Under the pieces are notes generated by a model. It was not told where the DNA came from, searched no databases, and saw nothing but the letters and a program-made list of their open reading frames with translations. Made by a program: the position numbers and the translations under genes. From Gammaproteobacteria bacterium (GTDB lineage Bacteria > Pseudomonadota > Gammaproteobacteria > Steroidobacterales > Steroidobacteraceae), in the NCBI GenBank assembly GCA_025355165.1, contig JANYAD010000206.1, positions 1-62,260 of the forward strand: DNA of 62,260 nt, written 5' to 3'. Of the stretch, positions 46,783-56,286 are shown in pieces. The stretch's first letter is position 1, and the number at the start of each line of letters is the position of its first letter.

Positions 46783-46977
46783 CTAGCGGTTCGGCGACCC
46801 CATGGAATTGTCTTTTTCGCGGCGCTTGCGTTCGGCGACCTCTTCCCGGTCGACACTGACATTGATGGGCGCCTTGATGCCGATGCGGACCTGAGCGCCG
46901 TTCACGGCCATCACAGTGACTTCCACATCATCACCAATTCGTAAGGATTCGCCGGCGCGTCGGGTGAGTATGAGCAT
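46783..46977 (-). CDS. csrA: Carbon storage regulator CsrA/RsmA
   Basis: A 64-residue dimeric RNA-binding protein that binds GGA motifs in mRNA leaders to control translation. [16 protein letters not shown] and the key arginines Arg6 and Arg44 (in VDREEV) are intact. ATG 46977 has only a weak ribosome-binding site. Instead, a 12-codon ORF with a perfect AGGAGG ends 3 bases before it in the same frame, so csrA is probably translated by re-initiation. Its targets could include the c-di-GMP genes in this window. Confidence 0.96.
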   Translation of the reverse strand: MLILTRRAGESLRIGDDVEVTVMAVNGAQVRIGIKAPINVSVDREEVAERKRREKDNSMGSPNR

Positions 46978-46980
46978 GCT

Positions 46981-47019
46981 TCATTTAGGCATGGGGCAGA
47001 ATGCTTTCATGTGGGCCAT
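46981..47019 (-). CDS. Leader peptide upstream of csrA
   Basis: A 12-codon ORF (MAHMKAFCPMPK) begins at ATG 47019, 8 bases after a perfect AGGAGG (47028-47033), and ends in TGA at 46981. One codon later the csrA ATG begins, in the same frame. ACAGGAGG and ACGGATGG around its start resemble CsrA sites, which suggests autoregulation acting through the leader. The peptide itself need not be functional. Confidence 0.55.
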   Translation of the reverse strand: MAHMKAFCPMPK

Positions 47020-47122
47020 CCGTTTAACCTCCTGTAGGACTAAGCCCACAATCGGCATCTGTCTGCAGCCCTGGCGCATCGCACCGCAGCGGCTACACTC
47101 ATTTTATTTTAAGGATGCCGAC

Positions 47123-47407
47123 ATGGTGCCGCGGTTCTTGCAGGGCAAACTGATTTCAGCGTGTGCTGCGGCACTGGCTCTAGGGGCGGGGTTGGCAATT
47201 AACGTTTCCTGCGCCGATACTCTCCCGGCGCCGAGCCGGCACCAAATGATGAAGGACTGCATGGCCAAGCAGAAAGCCAGCGAAGCCGGCCGCACCAAGG
47301 ATGATATGAAGAATTCGTGCAAGGACGTGACGAAAACCGAAAAGCAGAATGCCGACAAGGCGGTGGATGAGTCCAAGAACCCAAGCGCTGAGGAGCCGTC
47401 CCGCTAA
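47123..47407 (+). CDS. Small exported protein, PsiF-like
   Basis: A 94-residue protein from ATG 47123 (AAGGAT 7 bases upstream). The signal peptide covers about 1-30 (LISACAAALALGAGLAINVSCA). The charged mature part MMKDCMAKQKASEAGRTKDDMKNSC has two cysteines spaced as in PsiF-type repeats; only weak similarity can be claimed. Its TAA interleaves with the stop of the convergent GGDEF-EAL gene. Confidence 0.7.
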   Translation: MVPRFLQGKLISACAAALALGAGLAINVSCADTLPAPSRHQMMKDCMAKQKASEAGRTKDDMKNSCKDVTKTEKQNADKAVDESKNPSAEEPSR

Positions 47408-49776
47408 ATCTCGGTGGCCTGCTGGGCGCTTTCGGGGAGCGCCCAATTGCTCACCGTGGCTTCGTAAATAGCGAGCTCTTCGAGCAAGTCCTCAAACCGC
47501 TGGGCCTTGCCCATGGCGAAGCCTTGGCCGTAATCGACACCGAGGTCCGTCATGCGCACCCGCAACACGTCGGTCTCGACGTATTCCGCAATGGTTTCCA
47601 TGCACATGACTTTGGCCAGCTGGGCGATGGCCTTTATCATCGATTCGGAACGCGGGTTGGTTGCAGCGTCGCGAACGAAGCTGCCATCGATCTTGATGTA
47701 ATCGACCGACAGGTCCTTCAGATAGGCGAGCGAGCTCACGCCGGTGCCAAAGTCATCGAGGGCGAACTCGCAACCGAGTTCTTGCAGCGTGTGCATGAAC
47801 AACTGCGCCTTCTCGAGGTTGCCGATAGTCGCTGTTTCGGTCAGCTCGAAGCAGAGCACGCCAGGCGGCAGACCACTCGCTTTGAGCTGATCGACCACGA
47901 AGGCCAAGAATGAATTGTCTTGCAGGGATTGGCCGGAAAGATTGATGGCGAATCGCGCGAATTCCTCGCCCACCGAAGCGCGGTGTTGACCCAGCAGCTG
48001 GCAAGCTCTGCTCACGACCCATCGATCGATGCTCGGCATGAGCTGGTAGCGCTCCGCCGACGAGAGAAATTTATCAGGCGGGATGATCTCGCCGCGTTCT
48101 CCGATCATGCGGATCAGCAGTTCGAATCGCGGCCGACCATAATTGCCGCGCAGAGGCAAAATGGGCTGGGCATCGAGTCGAAATCCGTCGTTCTCCAACG
48201 CGTCGCGCAGCTTGCCGATCACCAGAATGTCGGTGTGCCGTTTGATGATGCTCTGGTCGGAATCCTGAAACATTTCGACGCGGTTGCGGCCGCGATCTTT
48301 GGCGGCCTTGCAGGCGATCTCCGCCGTGGCAAGGGCGTGCGCAAGCGGGTTATCTGAACGGCCAATGGGGGCCACGCCCAGGCACACCGACACTTCGAAG
48401 GAACCTTGACCGGCGCGAGGCACGATGTCTTCGGCTGCGGCGCGAATCTGTTCGGCGATCGCGGCGGCCGACTCCATGGTGCAATTCGGAATGAGTGCGG
48501 CCAGCCGATCTCCCGAAATGCGTGCCGACAGTGCTTCCGGGGGAAGAGTCTTGGCCAAACGGTCGGCGACGCTGACGATGACATCGTCCCCGATATGCAT
48601 TCCGAAGGTTTCGTTGATTACATGCAGCCGGTCGATATCAAGATATAAAATACTATGTTGCGAGCCGCCTGCCGCGCCCAGCACGGCACCCGCCTGCTGC
48701 TCGAAGGCTTGCCGGGTCATGAGACCAGTGCTGCTGTCGTACTGCGCCTGGATGATGCTTGTCGAGCGCTTGGCCAGCATCTCGGCGACTCGGGTGTGCT
48801 GCACATCAAAATCGGGCGCGCTCGGCGGATTGAAAAGCGCCAGAACGCCCATCACGCGCCCGGAATGGTGCCGTATCGGGCAGGCCAGGATCTTGTACGG
48901 GGCGGCGACATCGCTCGCCACCTTGGAGATGTGATTGATGACGATAGTTCGCTGTTGCAATTGCATCCAGGCCGTCAAATGGTGCTGAGCGCGCTGCAGC
49001 GCTTCAGGCGACATCGGCGCACCGCTTTGGGTCAATGACACCGAGATATTCTTGTCCGGCACCCACAGCGCTGCCAGTGCGCAGCTCATCCGGTCGAGCC
49101 CAGTCTTTAGTATCTGCGAGAACTCGACGGCATCGCTCGCCGCGGTCTGATGGGAGGAAAGGTCCATCATGAGCTCCAGATCGCGCTCTTTGATGTTGAG
49201 GTCGCGTTCGCTCAACCCCAATTTCGCACGAAGCGCCAACTCGCGCCGCATGCATTCCAGAGCGGGCTGCACCAGCTGGCGCACGGTCTGCAGCGGACGC
49301 GGCTCAATCCGATTACCCGACAGCCGCACCACCAAGCTCACGACGCCGAGCAGTTCGATTTGCTCGGCGCGCACCGCGAAAGAGTACACGACGCGATCCG
49401 CATCGAGCGTTCTGGCGACACCGGGGAACTCGGTGCTGTCCGAGACGGCGTTTGCGATGGCCTCGTCGATGAGTTGCGGCTCGTCGCTCAAGTCCCATTC
49501 ATCCGAAGCCCACACCAGTTTGGCATATCCATCGTGAACGACCACGCCGCGCAGGCTCGGCATCAACATCCGCAGCAAACGACCATACGGGTCGAAGGAG
49601 GTGTCCGCGGTGGGAGTTTCGACGGCGTTTGTCTTGAGGTCTAGCACAGTCCTATCCGGAGAATTCTGGCGTGTGGGTTTCACCTTCAATGTGCGGGAAT
49701 CCCCGAGTAGCAGCCATGACGAGCGTCGCAGTTCGGCGCAAGAGTTGAGCGTTGGAAAATCCGTTTCGCGCGCCAA
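47404..49776 (-). CDS. GAF-GGDEF-EAL protein with degenerate GGDEF, likely c-di-GMP phosphodiesterase
   Basis: A soluble protein of up to 790 residues; the first 60 residues look unconserved, so a later start such as the GTG of VLDLKTNAVE is possible. A GAF-like domain spans about 200-340. The GGDEF domain (about 350-505) has SGDRL at the signature and DRLHVINETFG where FKxxND is expected, so cyclase activity is unlikely. The EAL domain (about 515-770) reads FELLIRM and keeps the Asn of INLSGQ, FELTET, DDFGTG, the Lys of IKIDGSF and IAEYVE, so it should hydrolyse c-di-GMP. It lies next to csrA. Confidence 0.88.
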   Translation of the reverse strand: MARETDFPTLNSCAELRRSSWLLLGDSRTLKVKPTRQNSPDRTVLDLKTNAVETPTADTSFDPYGRLLRMLMPSLRGVVVHDGYAKLVWASDEWDLSDEPQLIDEAIANAVSDSTEFPGVARTLDADRVVYSFAVRAEQIELLGVVSLVVRLSGNRIEPRPLQTVRQLVQPALECMRRELALRAKLGLSERDLNIKERDLELMMDLSSHQTAASDAVEFSQILKTGLDRMSCALAALWVPDKNISVSLTQSGAPMSPEALQRAQHHLTAWMQLQQRTIVINHISKVASDVAAPYKILACPIRHHSGRVMGVLALFNPPSAPDFDVQHTRVAEMLAKRSTSIIQAQYDSSTGLMTRQAFEQQAGAVLGAAGGSQHSILYLDIDRLHVINETFGMHIGDDVIVSVADRLAKTLPPEALSARISGDRLAALIPNCTMESAAAIAEQIRAAAEDIVPRAGQGSFEVSVCLGVAPIGRSDNPLAHALATAEIACKAAKDRGRNRVEMFQDSDQSIIKRHTDILVIGKLRDALENDGFRLDAQPILPLRGNYGRPRFELLIRMIGERGEIIPPDKFLSSAERYQLMPSIDRWVVSRACQLLGQHRASVGEEFARFAINLSGQSLQDNSFLAFVVDQLKASGLPPGVLCFELTETATIGNLEKAQLFMHTLQELGCEFALDDFGTGVSSLAYLKDLSVDYIKIDGSFVRDAATNPRSESMIKAIAQLAKVMCMETIAEYVETDVLRVRMTDLGVDYGQGFAMGKAQRFEDLLEELAIYEATVSNWALPESAQQATEI

Positions 49777-49853
49777 CGCGTGAAGATTGACAAAATCCAG
49801 CGCTTCTTGTGATCTATATCCCGCTTCGCCGGCTGAATCAGGCGATCCTTCAG

Positions 49854-50258
49854 TCAGTGACGGCCCAGGCTCTTCAACAGCTTGAGCAGGAATCGGCCGC
49901 CGGGGATGCGCACCAAACGAAATACTTTGCCCCAGAACCGGCGGGAATTCGCATCGATGGTGACTAAAGGCAGGCTCTCGTACAAATGCTCCAAAGGCTC
50001 ATGAACTATCGCGCTCTCGGACTCGACACTTGCAACTTTGTCGCCTGACATAAAGGTCAGCAGCACACTGTTGGCCTGCCATTCGATGCCGAGTTCAACG
50101 ATCGCCGGGGCGCCGAAAGCGCGCGCCGCTCCATGCTCGGCCTTTCTTAAAAATACCGACAGGGCGCGAGGCGCGGCTCGAGTCAGCTCCCAGCTACCGT
50201 TGCCGCGGTCGTGCGCCACGAACGCACCGAGAAAATTGCGTCGCAACTTTGGGGCCAT
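49854..50258 (-). CDS. Hypothetical protein
   Basis: A 134-residue protein of unknown family. The start MAPKLRRNFLGAFVAHDRGNGSWELTRAAPRALSVFLRKAEH (read in parts) leads to a beta-rich core with VELGIEWQANSVLLTFMSGD, then LEHLYESLPLVTIDANSRRFWGKVFRLVRI and a basic C-terminus. No membrane segment or signal peptide. Divergent from the MATE gene with 37 bases between starts. Confidence 0.65.
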   Translation of the reverse strand: MAPKLRRNFLGAFVAHDRGNGSWELTRAAPRALSVFLRKAEHGAARAFGAPAIVELGIEWQANSVLLTFMSGDKVASVESESAIVHEPLEHLYESLPLVTIDANSRRFWGKVFRLVRIPGGRFLLKLLKSLGRH

Positions 50259-50295
50259 TGCCGCATCCTACGCGGATTGAAGCCAAGACGGACAC

Positions 50296-51723
50296 GTGGT
50301 GGACGAGACGATAAAACTACTTCCTGGCCAAGCGTTTAGCAAGAGCGGGCGGCCTCGGCTCGACTACGTGGCGGTGGCGAGACTGGCGTTTCCCTTCATG
50401 GTGAACAGCGCCGTGCAGGCAGGCTTGAACGCCACAGATACCTGGTTCATCGGACGCGTATCGCCCGTCGCCACGGCGGCAATCGGCGCGGTTTACTGGC
50501 CCGTGTTGGTGTTCGGGTTGCTGTTCGGAGGGGTCGGCCTGGCTGTACAGACCTTGGTCGCGCAGGCTCAGGGCGCGCATCGCTACATGCGCGCCTCGCA
50601 AGCGACGTGGACCGCACTGTGGGCTTCGCTGTTTACCGTGCCGCTGTTTGTCGTACTGGCCTTGGCCGGTCGCCCGCTGTTCGGACCCTTCGGCCTGCCG
50701 ACGCAGATCGTGGATCTGGCGCTGAGCTATTGGTTACCTCGAATGCTGGGAGGCCCGCTCGGCGTGGCGCTATGGGCGGTACTGGGTTTCTTCAACGGTA
50801 TAGGCCGTCCCACGGTGACTTTGCGCATTGCAGCCAGCGTGGGAATAATCAATGCGGCGTTCAACCAGCTATTCATGTTTAATCTCGGCATGGGCGTCGC
50901 CGGTTCCGCCTGGGCAACCAATGCCGCGCAACTGGTGGGCATCGTCGTCGCGCTGACGTGGTTTTTGCGTCCCGCGACGCGCAGCCGGTATAAGTCCCAT
51001 CTCACGATGCGCCTGCACGCCGCGACCTTGCGGCGTCAAGTAAAGTTGGGATTTCCCATGGGCTTGCTTATCGCGGCCGATATCCTCGGGTTTGCGCTGT
51101 TTCAGCTGATGCAAGTGCGGCTGGGAACTGTGGACGGGGCCTCGACTCAAATCGTGATGATGCTGACTTCTTTTTGCTACATGCCCGCAGTGGGCATTGC
51201 CATGGCAGGCACCACACTGGTCGGCCAGGCAATCGGTGCACATCGCAAGGACTGGGCTCTCAAAGTGGGCAATGGCATTATCTGGATTGTGGTGCTCTAT
51301 ATGGGAGCGCTCGGCGTGATCGTCGCGGCTGCGGGTCCCGCCGTCATGCCTTTGTTCACCAACGGCGCCGATCCGCAGGCGGCGGCCGTAATCCGGCGAG
51401 GTTGCACGCTGCTTTGGATCGCCGCCGGATATCAATTATTCGACGGTCTCAATATCAGCTGCAGCGCCAACCTGCGCGGCGCAGGCGATGTTCGACTTCC
51501 GGCATTGATGGTGCTTGCTCTTTCCTGGTTGGTCTTCGTTCCGTTGGCGCATAGCCTGTCTTTTGCGCCGGGCTTAGGCTGGGTGCATTGGCTGCCGCAG
51601 TTCGGCCTGGGCGCGGTGGGCGGGTGGATCGCGGCGCTGATTTATATTTTCTTCCTGGGCCTGATGCTGTTTCTGCGCTGGCGCTCGAGAGCCTGGGAAC
51701 GCATGTCGCTGTCGCTCAATTGA
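50296..51723 (+). CDS. MATE family efflux transporter
   Basis: A 475-residue inner-membrane multidrug/toxin extrusion protein with 12 predicted helices in two halves. Conserved pieces are FPFMVNSAVQAGLNATDTWFIG in TM1, GGVGLAVQTLVAQAQGAHR, GFFNGIGRPTVTL, and in the second half GASTQIVMMLTSFCYMPAVGIAMAGTTLVGQAIGA and NLRGAGDVRLP. It is driven by H+ or Na+; the substrate is unknown. Starts at GTG 50296. The TGATG overlap with dacB indicates translational coupling. Confidence 0.93.
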   Translation: MVDETIKLLPGQAFSKSGRPRLDYVAVARLAFPFMVNSAVQAGLNATDTWFIGRVSPVATAAIGAVYWPVLVFGLLFGGVGLAVQTLVAQAQGAHRYMRASQATWTALWASLFTVPLFVVLALAGRPLFGPFGLPTQIVDLALSYWLPRMLGGPLGVALWAVLGFFNGIGRPTVTLRIAASVGIINAAFNQLFMFNLGMGVAGSAWATNAAQLVGIVVALTWFLRPATRSRYKSHLTMRLHAATLRRQVKLGFPMGLLIAADILGFALFQLMQVRLGTVDGASTQIVMMLTSFCYMPAVGIAMAGTTLVGQAIGAHRKDWALKVGNGIIWIVVLYMGALGVIVAAAGPAVMPLFTNGADPQAAAVIRRGCTLLWIAAGYQLFDGLNISCSANLRGAGDVRLPALMVLALSWLVFVPLAHSLSFAPGLGWVHWLPQFGLGAVGGWIAALIYIFFLGLMLFLRWRSRAWERMSLSLN

Positions 51724-53168
51724 TGCGCGGCGCTATGAGAATTTCCCGCGGCGTGCTGCACCTGTGCCTGGCCGGGTTGAGCGCGCCGGCCACCCTGGCG
51801 GTTGCGGCCACCGTGACGCAAACCATGGCGGCGCAACGACTGCCCTCGAGCGCTGTCAGTTTCGTGATCCTCGAGGCCGATACCGACCGTGTCGTGACCA
51901 GCCATAACGCGGATACGCCGCGCAGTCCGGCGTCCACCATCAAGACGGTCACCACGTTCGCGGCACTCGATTTGCTGGGACCGGCATACACCTGGCAGAC
52001 CCGCGCGTATCTTCAAGGGCCGGATCTGATCCTGCAGGGCGGCGGCGACCCCTATATGACGCTGGAGCGGTGGTGGAGCTTCGTGCAAGGCTTGCGCATG
52101 CAGGGGTTGAAATCCATCAGCGGCGATATCGTTATCGACAACAGCGCATTTTCCCCGCCCAAGGAAGACCCCAGCGCCTTCGACGGGCGGCCAAACCGCT
52201 CCTACAACGTGCTGCCGGACGCCTTGATGGTGAATTTTCAATCGATCGAATTCAAACTGTTTGCCGATCCCGAAACTCGCCAGGTGCAGGTGCTTATAAG
52301 CCCGGCGCCGGTGAATCTCAACGTGGAAAATCGCATCCATTTCGCGACGGGCCGCTGCAGCGGATCGGCGGGCCGAGTGGATTTCCAAGTGGCTTCGCCG
52401 CAATGGGATCGAGTGGTTTTTTCCGGATCACTATCCTCTCAATGCGCGCAACGCACATTTGCGCGCATTCTTCTGCAGCCGGCTACCTATGCATTCGGCA
52501 CCTTTGTCCGGTTGTGGCGGGAGTCCGGCGGCGAATTTAACGGCAAGTTGCGCATCGAGGCGGCACCGGCCGGTGTCAAGCCGCTATTCGCCTTCGATTC
52601 GCTGAGCCTGGGAGAGATCGTGCGCCTCACCAACAAGCACAGCAGCAACCTGATGGCACGGCATCTGCTGCTGACGTTGGGCAAGGAGCGCTACGGCGAA
52701 CCGGCGAGCGAGGAAAAAGGGAGCGCGGCCATCGCCGAGTGGAGCCGCGCGAGAGGATTGGACTTAAGCGCGGTGGATCTCGACAACGGGTCCGGATTGT
52801 CCCGGAGCACCCATATCTCCGTGCTGCAGATGGCCAAGATTCTCAATGCGGCTTATCACAGCCGCTTTGCCCCGGAATACATGGCATCGTTTCCCTTGGC
52901 CGGCCTGGACGGCACGCTGCGTTCGCGGATGAAAAACAGTCCGGCCGGTTCAGTACGCCTGAAGACGGGACATCTGGATGGAGTCAGCGGCATTGCCGGC
53001 TACGTGACCACCGCCGCTGGCAAGACCTACATTGTCGTATCGCTGGTGAACCATGCGCGTGCGGATTTCGGTGCGGCAGAACCCGTGCACGAGGCTTTGG
53101 TAAATTCTCTGCTGAAGGTAGAGCCTAGCTCGGGCCCGGACGCTCCATCTCCCAGAGCACCGCGGTGA
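51723..53168 (+). CDS. dacB: D-alanyl-D-alanine carboxypeptidase/endopeptidase PBP4 (S13)
   Basis: A 481-residue periplasmic penicillin-binding protein. A signal peptide ends near residue 30. Catalytic motifs are SPASTIKT (SxxK, Ser71 and Lys74), HSSN (SxN) and RLKTGHLDG (KTG). The QGGGDPYMT and NRSYNVLPDALMVNF stretches are typical of PBP4. It removes terminal D-Ala and cleaves cross-links in peptidoglycan. The gene starts inside the MATE stop and its end overlaps the convergent methyltransferase gene by 44 bases. Confidence 0.93.
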   Translation: MRGAMRISRGVLHLCLAGLSAPATLAVAATVTQTMAAQRLPSSAVSFVILEADTDRVVTSHNADTPRSPASTIKTVTTFAALDLLGPAYTWQTRAYLQGPDLILQGGGDPYMTLERWWSFVQGLRMQGLKSISGDIVIDNSAFSPPKEDPSAFDGRPNRSYNVLPDALMVNFQSIEFKLFADPETRQVQVLISPAPVNLNVENRIHFATGRCSGSAGRVDFQVASPQWDRVVFSGSLSSQCAQRTFARILLQPATYAFGTFVRLWRESGGEFNGKLRIEAAPAGVKPLFAFDSLSLGEIVRLTNKHSSNLMARHLLLTLGKERYGEPASEEKGSAAIAEWSRARGLDLSAVDLDNGSGLSRSTHISVLQMAKILNAAYHSRFAPEYMASFPLAGLDGTLRSRMKNSPAGSVRLKTGHLDGVSGIAGYVTTAAGKTYIVVSLVNHARADFGAAEPVHEALVNSLLKVEPSSGPDAPSPRAPR

Positions 53169-53778
53169 CATTTTTCCGAACCCAGATACCAAAGCCGACA
53201 TAGCGGAAGGATTTACTCAAGCGCCGTCGATACCAGGTACCGGTACGCAAGTGCACGGCGCGGTCCGTGCGGCTGCGATCGCAATTCTCGCGCCAGTCCT
53301 CCGTGGTCAGCGCCGACACATACAACGCCGCGCGGCAGAGCCGACTTAAGTTCGCGATGGCGCGCGCGGCCTGCGCATCCGGCAAGTACTGCAGAACGTC
53401 GTAGCAAACGACGAGATCGAAGGCACTGCGCGGCACGAAGTCGACCAGCGAACCGCGCACCCAATGGAAACGGTCGCACAAATAGGGACTTGCCTCCAGG
53501 CCAATATAGCTGGCGCGCGGCATGATCTGCTTGAAGGGCTTGCGCAGCAGTCCGATGCCGCAGCCGGCGTCGAGAATGCGTCGCACCGGTATCTGGCACT
53601 GTTTCAAGATGCTGCTGATGAGCGCTGCACGGCTGTGCATTTCCGCAGGGGTGACCACGCGCGTCGCGGCAGTCAAATAGAATTTGCGAAAATAGGCGGC
53701 GGTAAAATTGTTCGGCGGGGCCGCAGCGTGTAGCTTACTGGGCTTTTTCCGCTTCCGCGGTACCGAGGTTTGACCCAT
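53125..53778 (-). CDS. Class I SAM-dependent methyltransferase
   Basis: A 217-residue methyltransferase. Motif I is ILDAGCGIGLLRKPF (about residue 70), followed by ASYIGLEASPYLCDRF and the motif IV-like DLVVCYDVLQYL. A basic lysine-rich N-terminus (VPRKRKKPSKL) precedes the domain. ATG 53778 is used, since the longer frame to 53952 overlaps the divergent metalloprotease. The starts of the two divergent genes are only 21 bases apart. The substrate is unknown. Confidence 0.87.
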   Translation of the reverse strand: MGQTSVPRKRKKPSKLHAAAPPNNFTAAYFRKFYLTAATRVVTPAEMHSRAALISSILKQCQIPVRRILDAGCGIGLLRKPFKQIMPRASYIGLEASPYLCDRFHWVRGSLVDFVPRSAFDLVVCYDVLQYLPDAQAARAIANLSRLCRAALYVSALTTEDWRENCDRSRTDRAVHLRTGTWYRRRLSKSFRYVGFGIWVRKNVTAVLWEMERPGPS

Positions 53779-53799
53779 GCTTGAAAAGACCCTAACCGT

Positions 53800-56286
53800 A
53801 TGACGTTGCACACCATGATAGTGGCTGCGCTGATTCTGTGCTTGCCGGGCTCGGCACTTGGCGCTGACTCCGCTGCGGGTAACGCCGCCCTGCCGACCAT
53901 CGAGGCGAAAACTGCTGGCCTGCGTCACATGGCCGGCTTTCTGCCGCTGCATTGGGACGATAAGGGTGCAAAGCTGTATTTGGAGATCCGTGCGCTCAAT
54001 GCCGACATGCTTTATTTTGATTCGCTGCCTTATGGCACGGGTTCCAACGATTTGGGGTTGGATCGCGGCCAGGTGTCGCCGGCGAGACTGGTTCGTTTCG
54101 AGCGCTTTGGCTCAAAAATTCTGCTGATTCAGCGCAATGAATTTTTCAGAAGCTCCGCTCATGAAGCGGCCGAGCGCCTAGCGGTACTTCAGTCTTTTCC
54201 CGAATCCGTCTTGGCGAGCTTTGCGGTAGCGGCTGAAAATCTCTCCGGCGGCGCGCCCACCGCAGCGCTGGTGGATGCGACGGACTTTTTTCTGCGTGAC
54301 GCGCATGGCACTGCCGATGCGCTTAACGCGGCCAAACAAGGCATTTATAAGCTCGATGGTGCGCGCTCCGCCATCGCCATCGATGCCACCAAAGTGTTCC
54401 CGAAAAACACCGAGGTCGAAGCCGTTCTGACCTTTGCCTCGGAAGCGCCGCTGCCCGCATCGTTCGTCGGCGAGGTCGCTCCCGATTCGCATGCCCTGAC
54501 GGTGCGCGAGCATCAATCGTTTCTCGAGCTGCCGCCCCCGGGTTTCGCGCCGCGGCGCTATGATCCACGCGCCGGCTATTTTCAGTTCGAATTCCGCGAC
54601 TACGCAGCCCCGCTCGGGGCACCGCTCGAGCAGAGGTTCATCGTTCGGCATCGCTTGAGCAAGCAAAACCCGGCGTGCACTGAGTCGTGCACGGCAGTCA
54701 AACCCATTCAGTACTACGTCGACCGCGGCGCTCCGGAGCCCATTCGCGCCGCGCTGGTGGCGGGAGCGCGATGGTGGGATCAAGCATTTCAAGCCGCCGG
54801 ATGGGCGCCTGGCACCTTTACGGTCGATGTACTTCCCGAAGGCGCCGATCCGATGGATGCGCGCTATAACATCATTCAGTGGGTGCATCGCTTCACGCGA
54901 GGCTGGTCGTACGGCCATCCGCTGGCGGACCCACGCACCGGCGAGATCATCAAAGGCAACGTGACATTGGGTTCCTTGCGGGGGCGGCAGGATTATCTCA
55001 TTGCCGAAGCGCTGCTCTCCCCTTACGTGACGGGCAAGAAGATCACGGCCGACAACGATCCCATGCTGGCCATGGCATTGGCGCGTACCAGCCAATTGGC
55101 CGCCCACGAGACCGGCCACACCCTGGGACTCGCGCATAATTTTTCCGCCAGTGCATTTCCCCACGAAAGCGCGGAATCCGTCTCGGTAATGGATTATCCG
55201 CATCCCTGGATAACGCTCGACAACAATGGGGTCCCGGATCTGTCGGCGGCGTACGCGGTTAATATTGGCAAGTGGGACAAGCTCGCCATCGAGTACGGCT
55301 ACCGCCAGTTCGCCGAGGGTTCCAATGAGGTGGAGCAACTTGACGTGATATTGGCCACGGCGGCGAAATCCGGATTGATGTTCATCACCGACGAGGATGC
55401 CAGGCCCGCCGGCAGCGCGCACCCGCGTGCGCATCTCTGGGATAACGGCGAGGATGCCGCAGATGAGCTCACCCGTATGATGAAGATCCGCGCGGCGGCA
55501 CTGGCACGGTTCAGCGAAAACGCGGTTCCGATCGGCGTGCCGCTCGCGCAACTTGAGGACACCCTGGTACCGCTCTACTTATTGCACCGCTATCAATGCG
55601 AGGCGGCCATTAAGCTCATAGGCGGTCTCGATTACCGCTACCAGGTTAGGGGTGACGGCCAGATAAATGCCGCCATCGTTCCGCCCGATGAACAACGCAA
55701 GGCGCTTCGCGCGGTGATCAAGACCTTGTCCGCGGAATTTCTCACCCTGCCCGAGCCGTTGCTTAGCCTGCTTCCGCCGCGACCGCCGGGCTTCGAGCGC
55801 AGCCGCGAGTCTCTGCCTTCACAGACGGGCCTGACCTTCGATCCCATCGCGGCTGCGGAATCCGCGGCCGACTTGACGCTCGCCACGCTCTTTAATCCGG
55901 AACGTGCGGCGCGGCTGGTGGAGTACCACCAGCGCGCCAATGCTCCTTCGCTCGAAGAGGTCATCGAAGCGGCGCTCGCAGTGAGCAGGCCGGCGCAAAA
56001 CAAATCGAAGGGTCCCCAGACTTTTATGAGCGAAGTGAAGTCGGCTGTTTACGGCCGCACCGTCGAGGCGTTGCTAACCCTGGCTGCGGATCCGAAGTCT
56101 TCGCTCACCGTTCGCGCCATCACGTACGCGAAATTGGAGGTTATCAAGGCGCAAGGCAGCACGAATTCGCCACTGGCGGCTTATCTCGCCCATCGTATAC
56201 AACGCTTTCAAGACGATCCGGGGAAATTCGTAACTTCTAAGCCGCTCGAGGCACCTCCCGGCATGCCTATCGGCGAAGAATTTTAA
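53800..56286 (+). CDS. Exported zinc metalloprotease (DUF5117/DUF4953 type)
   Basis: An 828-residue secreted metalloprotease. The signal peptide covers about 1-22 (LILCLPGSALGA). A DUF5117-like domain spans about 90-210. The catalytic domain has AHETGHTLGLAHNF, an HExxHxxGxxH zinc site with His436, Glu437, His440 and His446, and a Met-turn in SVMDYPHP. The DUF4953-type C-terminal region includes the LYLLHRYQCEAAIKLIGGLDY block. Reads toward a region of decay downstream. Confidence 0.9.
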   Translation: MTLHTMIVAALILCLPGSALGADSAAGNAALPTIEAKTAGLRHMAGFLPLHWDDKGAKLYLEIRALNADMLYFDSLPYGTGSNDLGLDRGQVSPARLVRFERFGSKILLIQRNEFFRSSAHEAAERLAVLQSFPESVLASFAVAAENLSGGAPTAALVDATDFFLRDAHGTADALNAAKQGIYKLDGARSAIAIDATKVFPKNTEVEAVLTFASEAPLPASFVGEVAPDSHALTVREHQSFLELPPPGFAPRRYDPRAGYFQFEFRDYAAPLGAPLEQRFIVRHRLSKQNPACTESCTAVKPIQYYVDRGAPEPIRAALVAGARWWDQAFQAAGWAPGTFTVDVLPEGADPMDARYNIIQWVHRFTRGWSYGHPLADPRTGEIIKGNVTLGSLRGRQDYLIAEALLSPYVTGKKITADNDPMLAMALARTSQLAAHETGHTLGLAHNFSASAFPHESAESVSVMDYPHPWITLDNNGVPDLSAAYAVNIGKWDKLAIEYGYRQFAEGSNEVEQLDVILATAAKSGLMFITDEDARPAGSAHPRAHLWDNGEDAADELTRMMKIRAAALARFSENAVPIGVPLAQLEDTLVPLYLLHRYQCEAAIKLIGGLDYRYQVRGDGQINAAIVPPDEQRKALRAVIKTLSAEFLTLPEPLLSLLPPRPPGFERSRESLPSQTGLTFDPIAAAESAADLTLATLFNPERAARLVEYHQRANAPSLEEVIEAALAVSRPAQNKSKGPQTFMSEVKSAVYGRTVEALLTLAADPKSSLTVRAITYAKLEVIKAQGSTNSPLAAYLAHRIQRFQDDPGKFVTSKPLEAPPGMPIGEEF

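Noticed and set aside
54178-55551. 457-codon minus-strand ORF
   Set aside because: Antisense to the zinc metalloprotease with its intact HExxH motif; no recognisable protein features.
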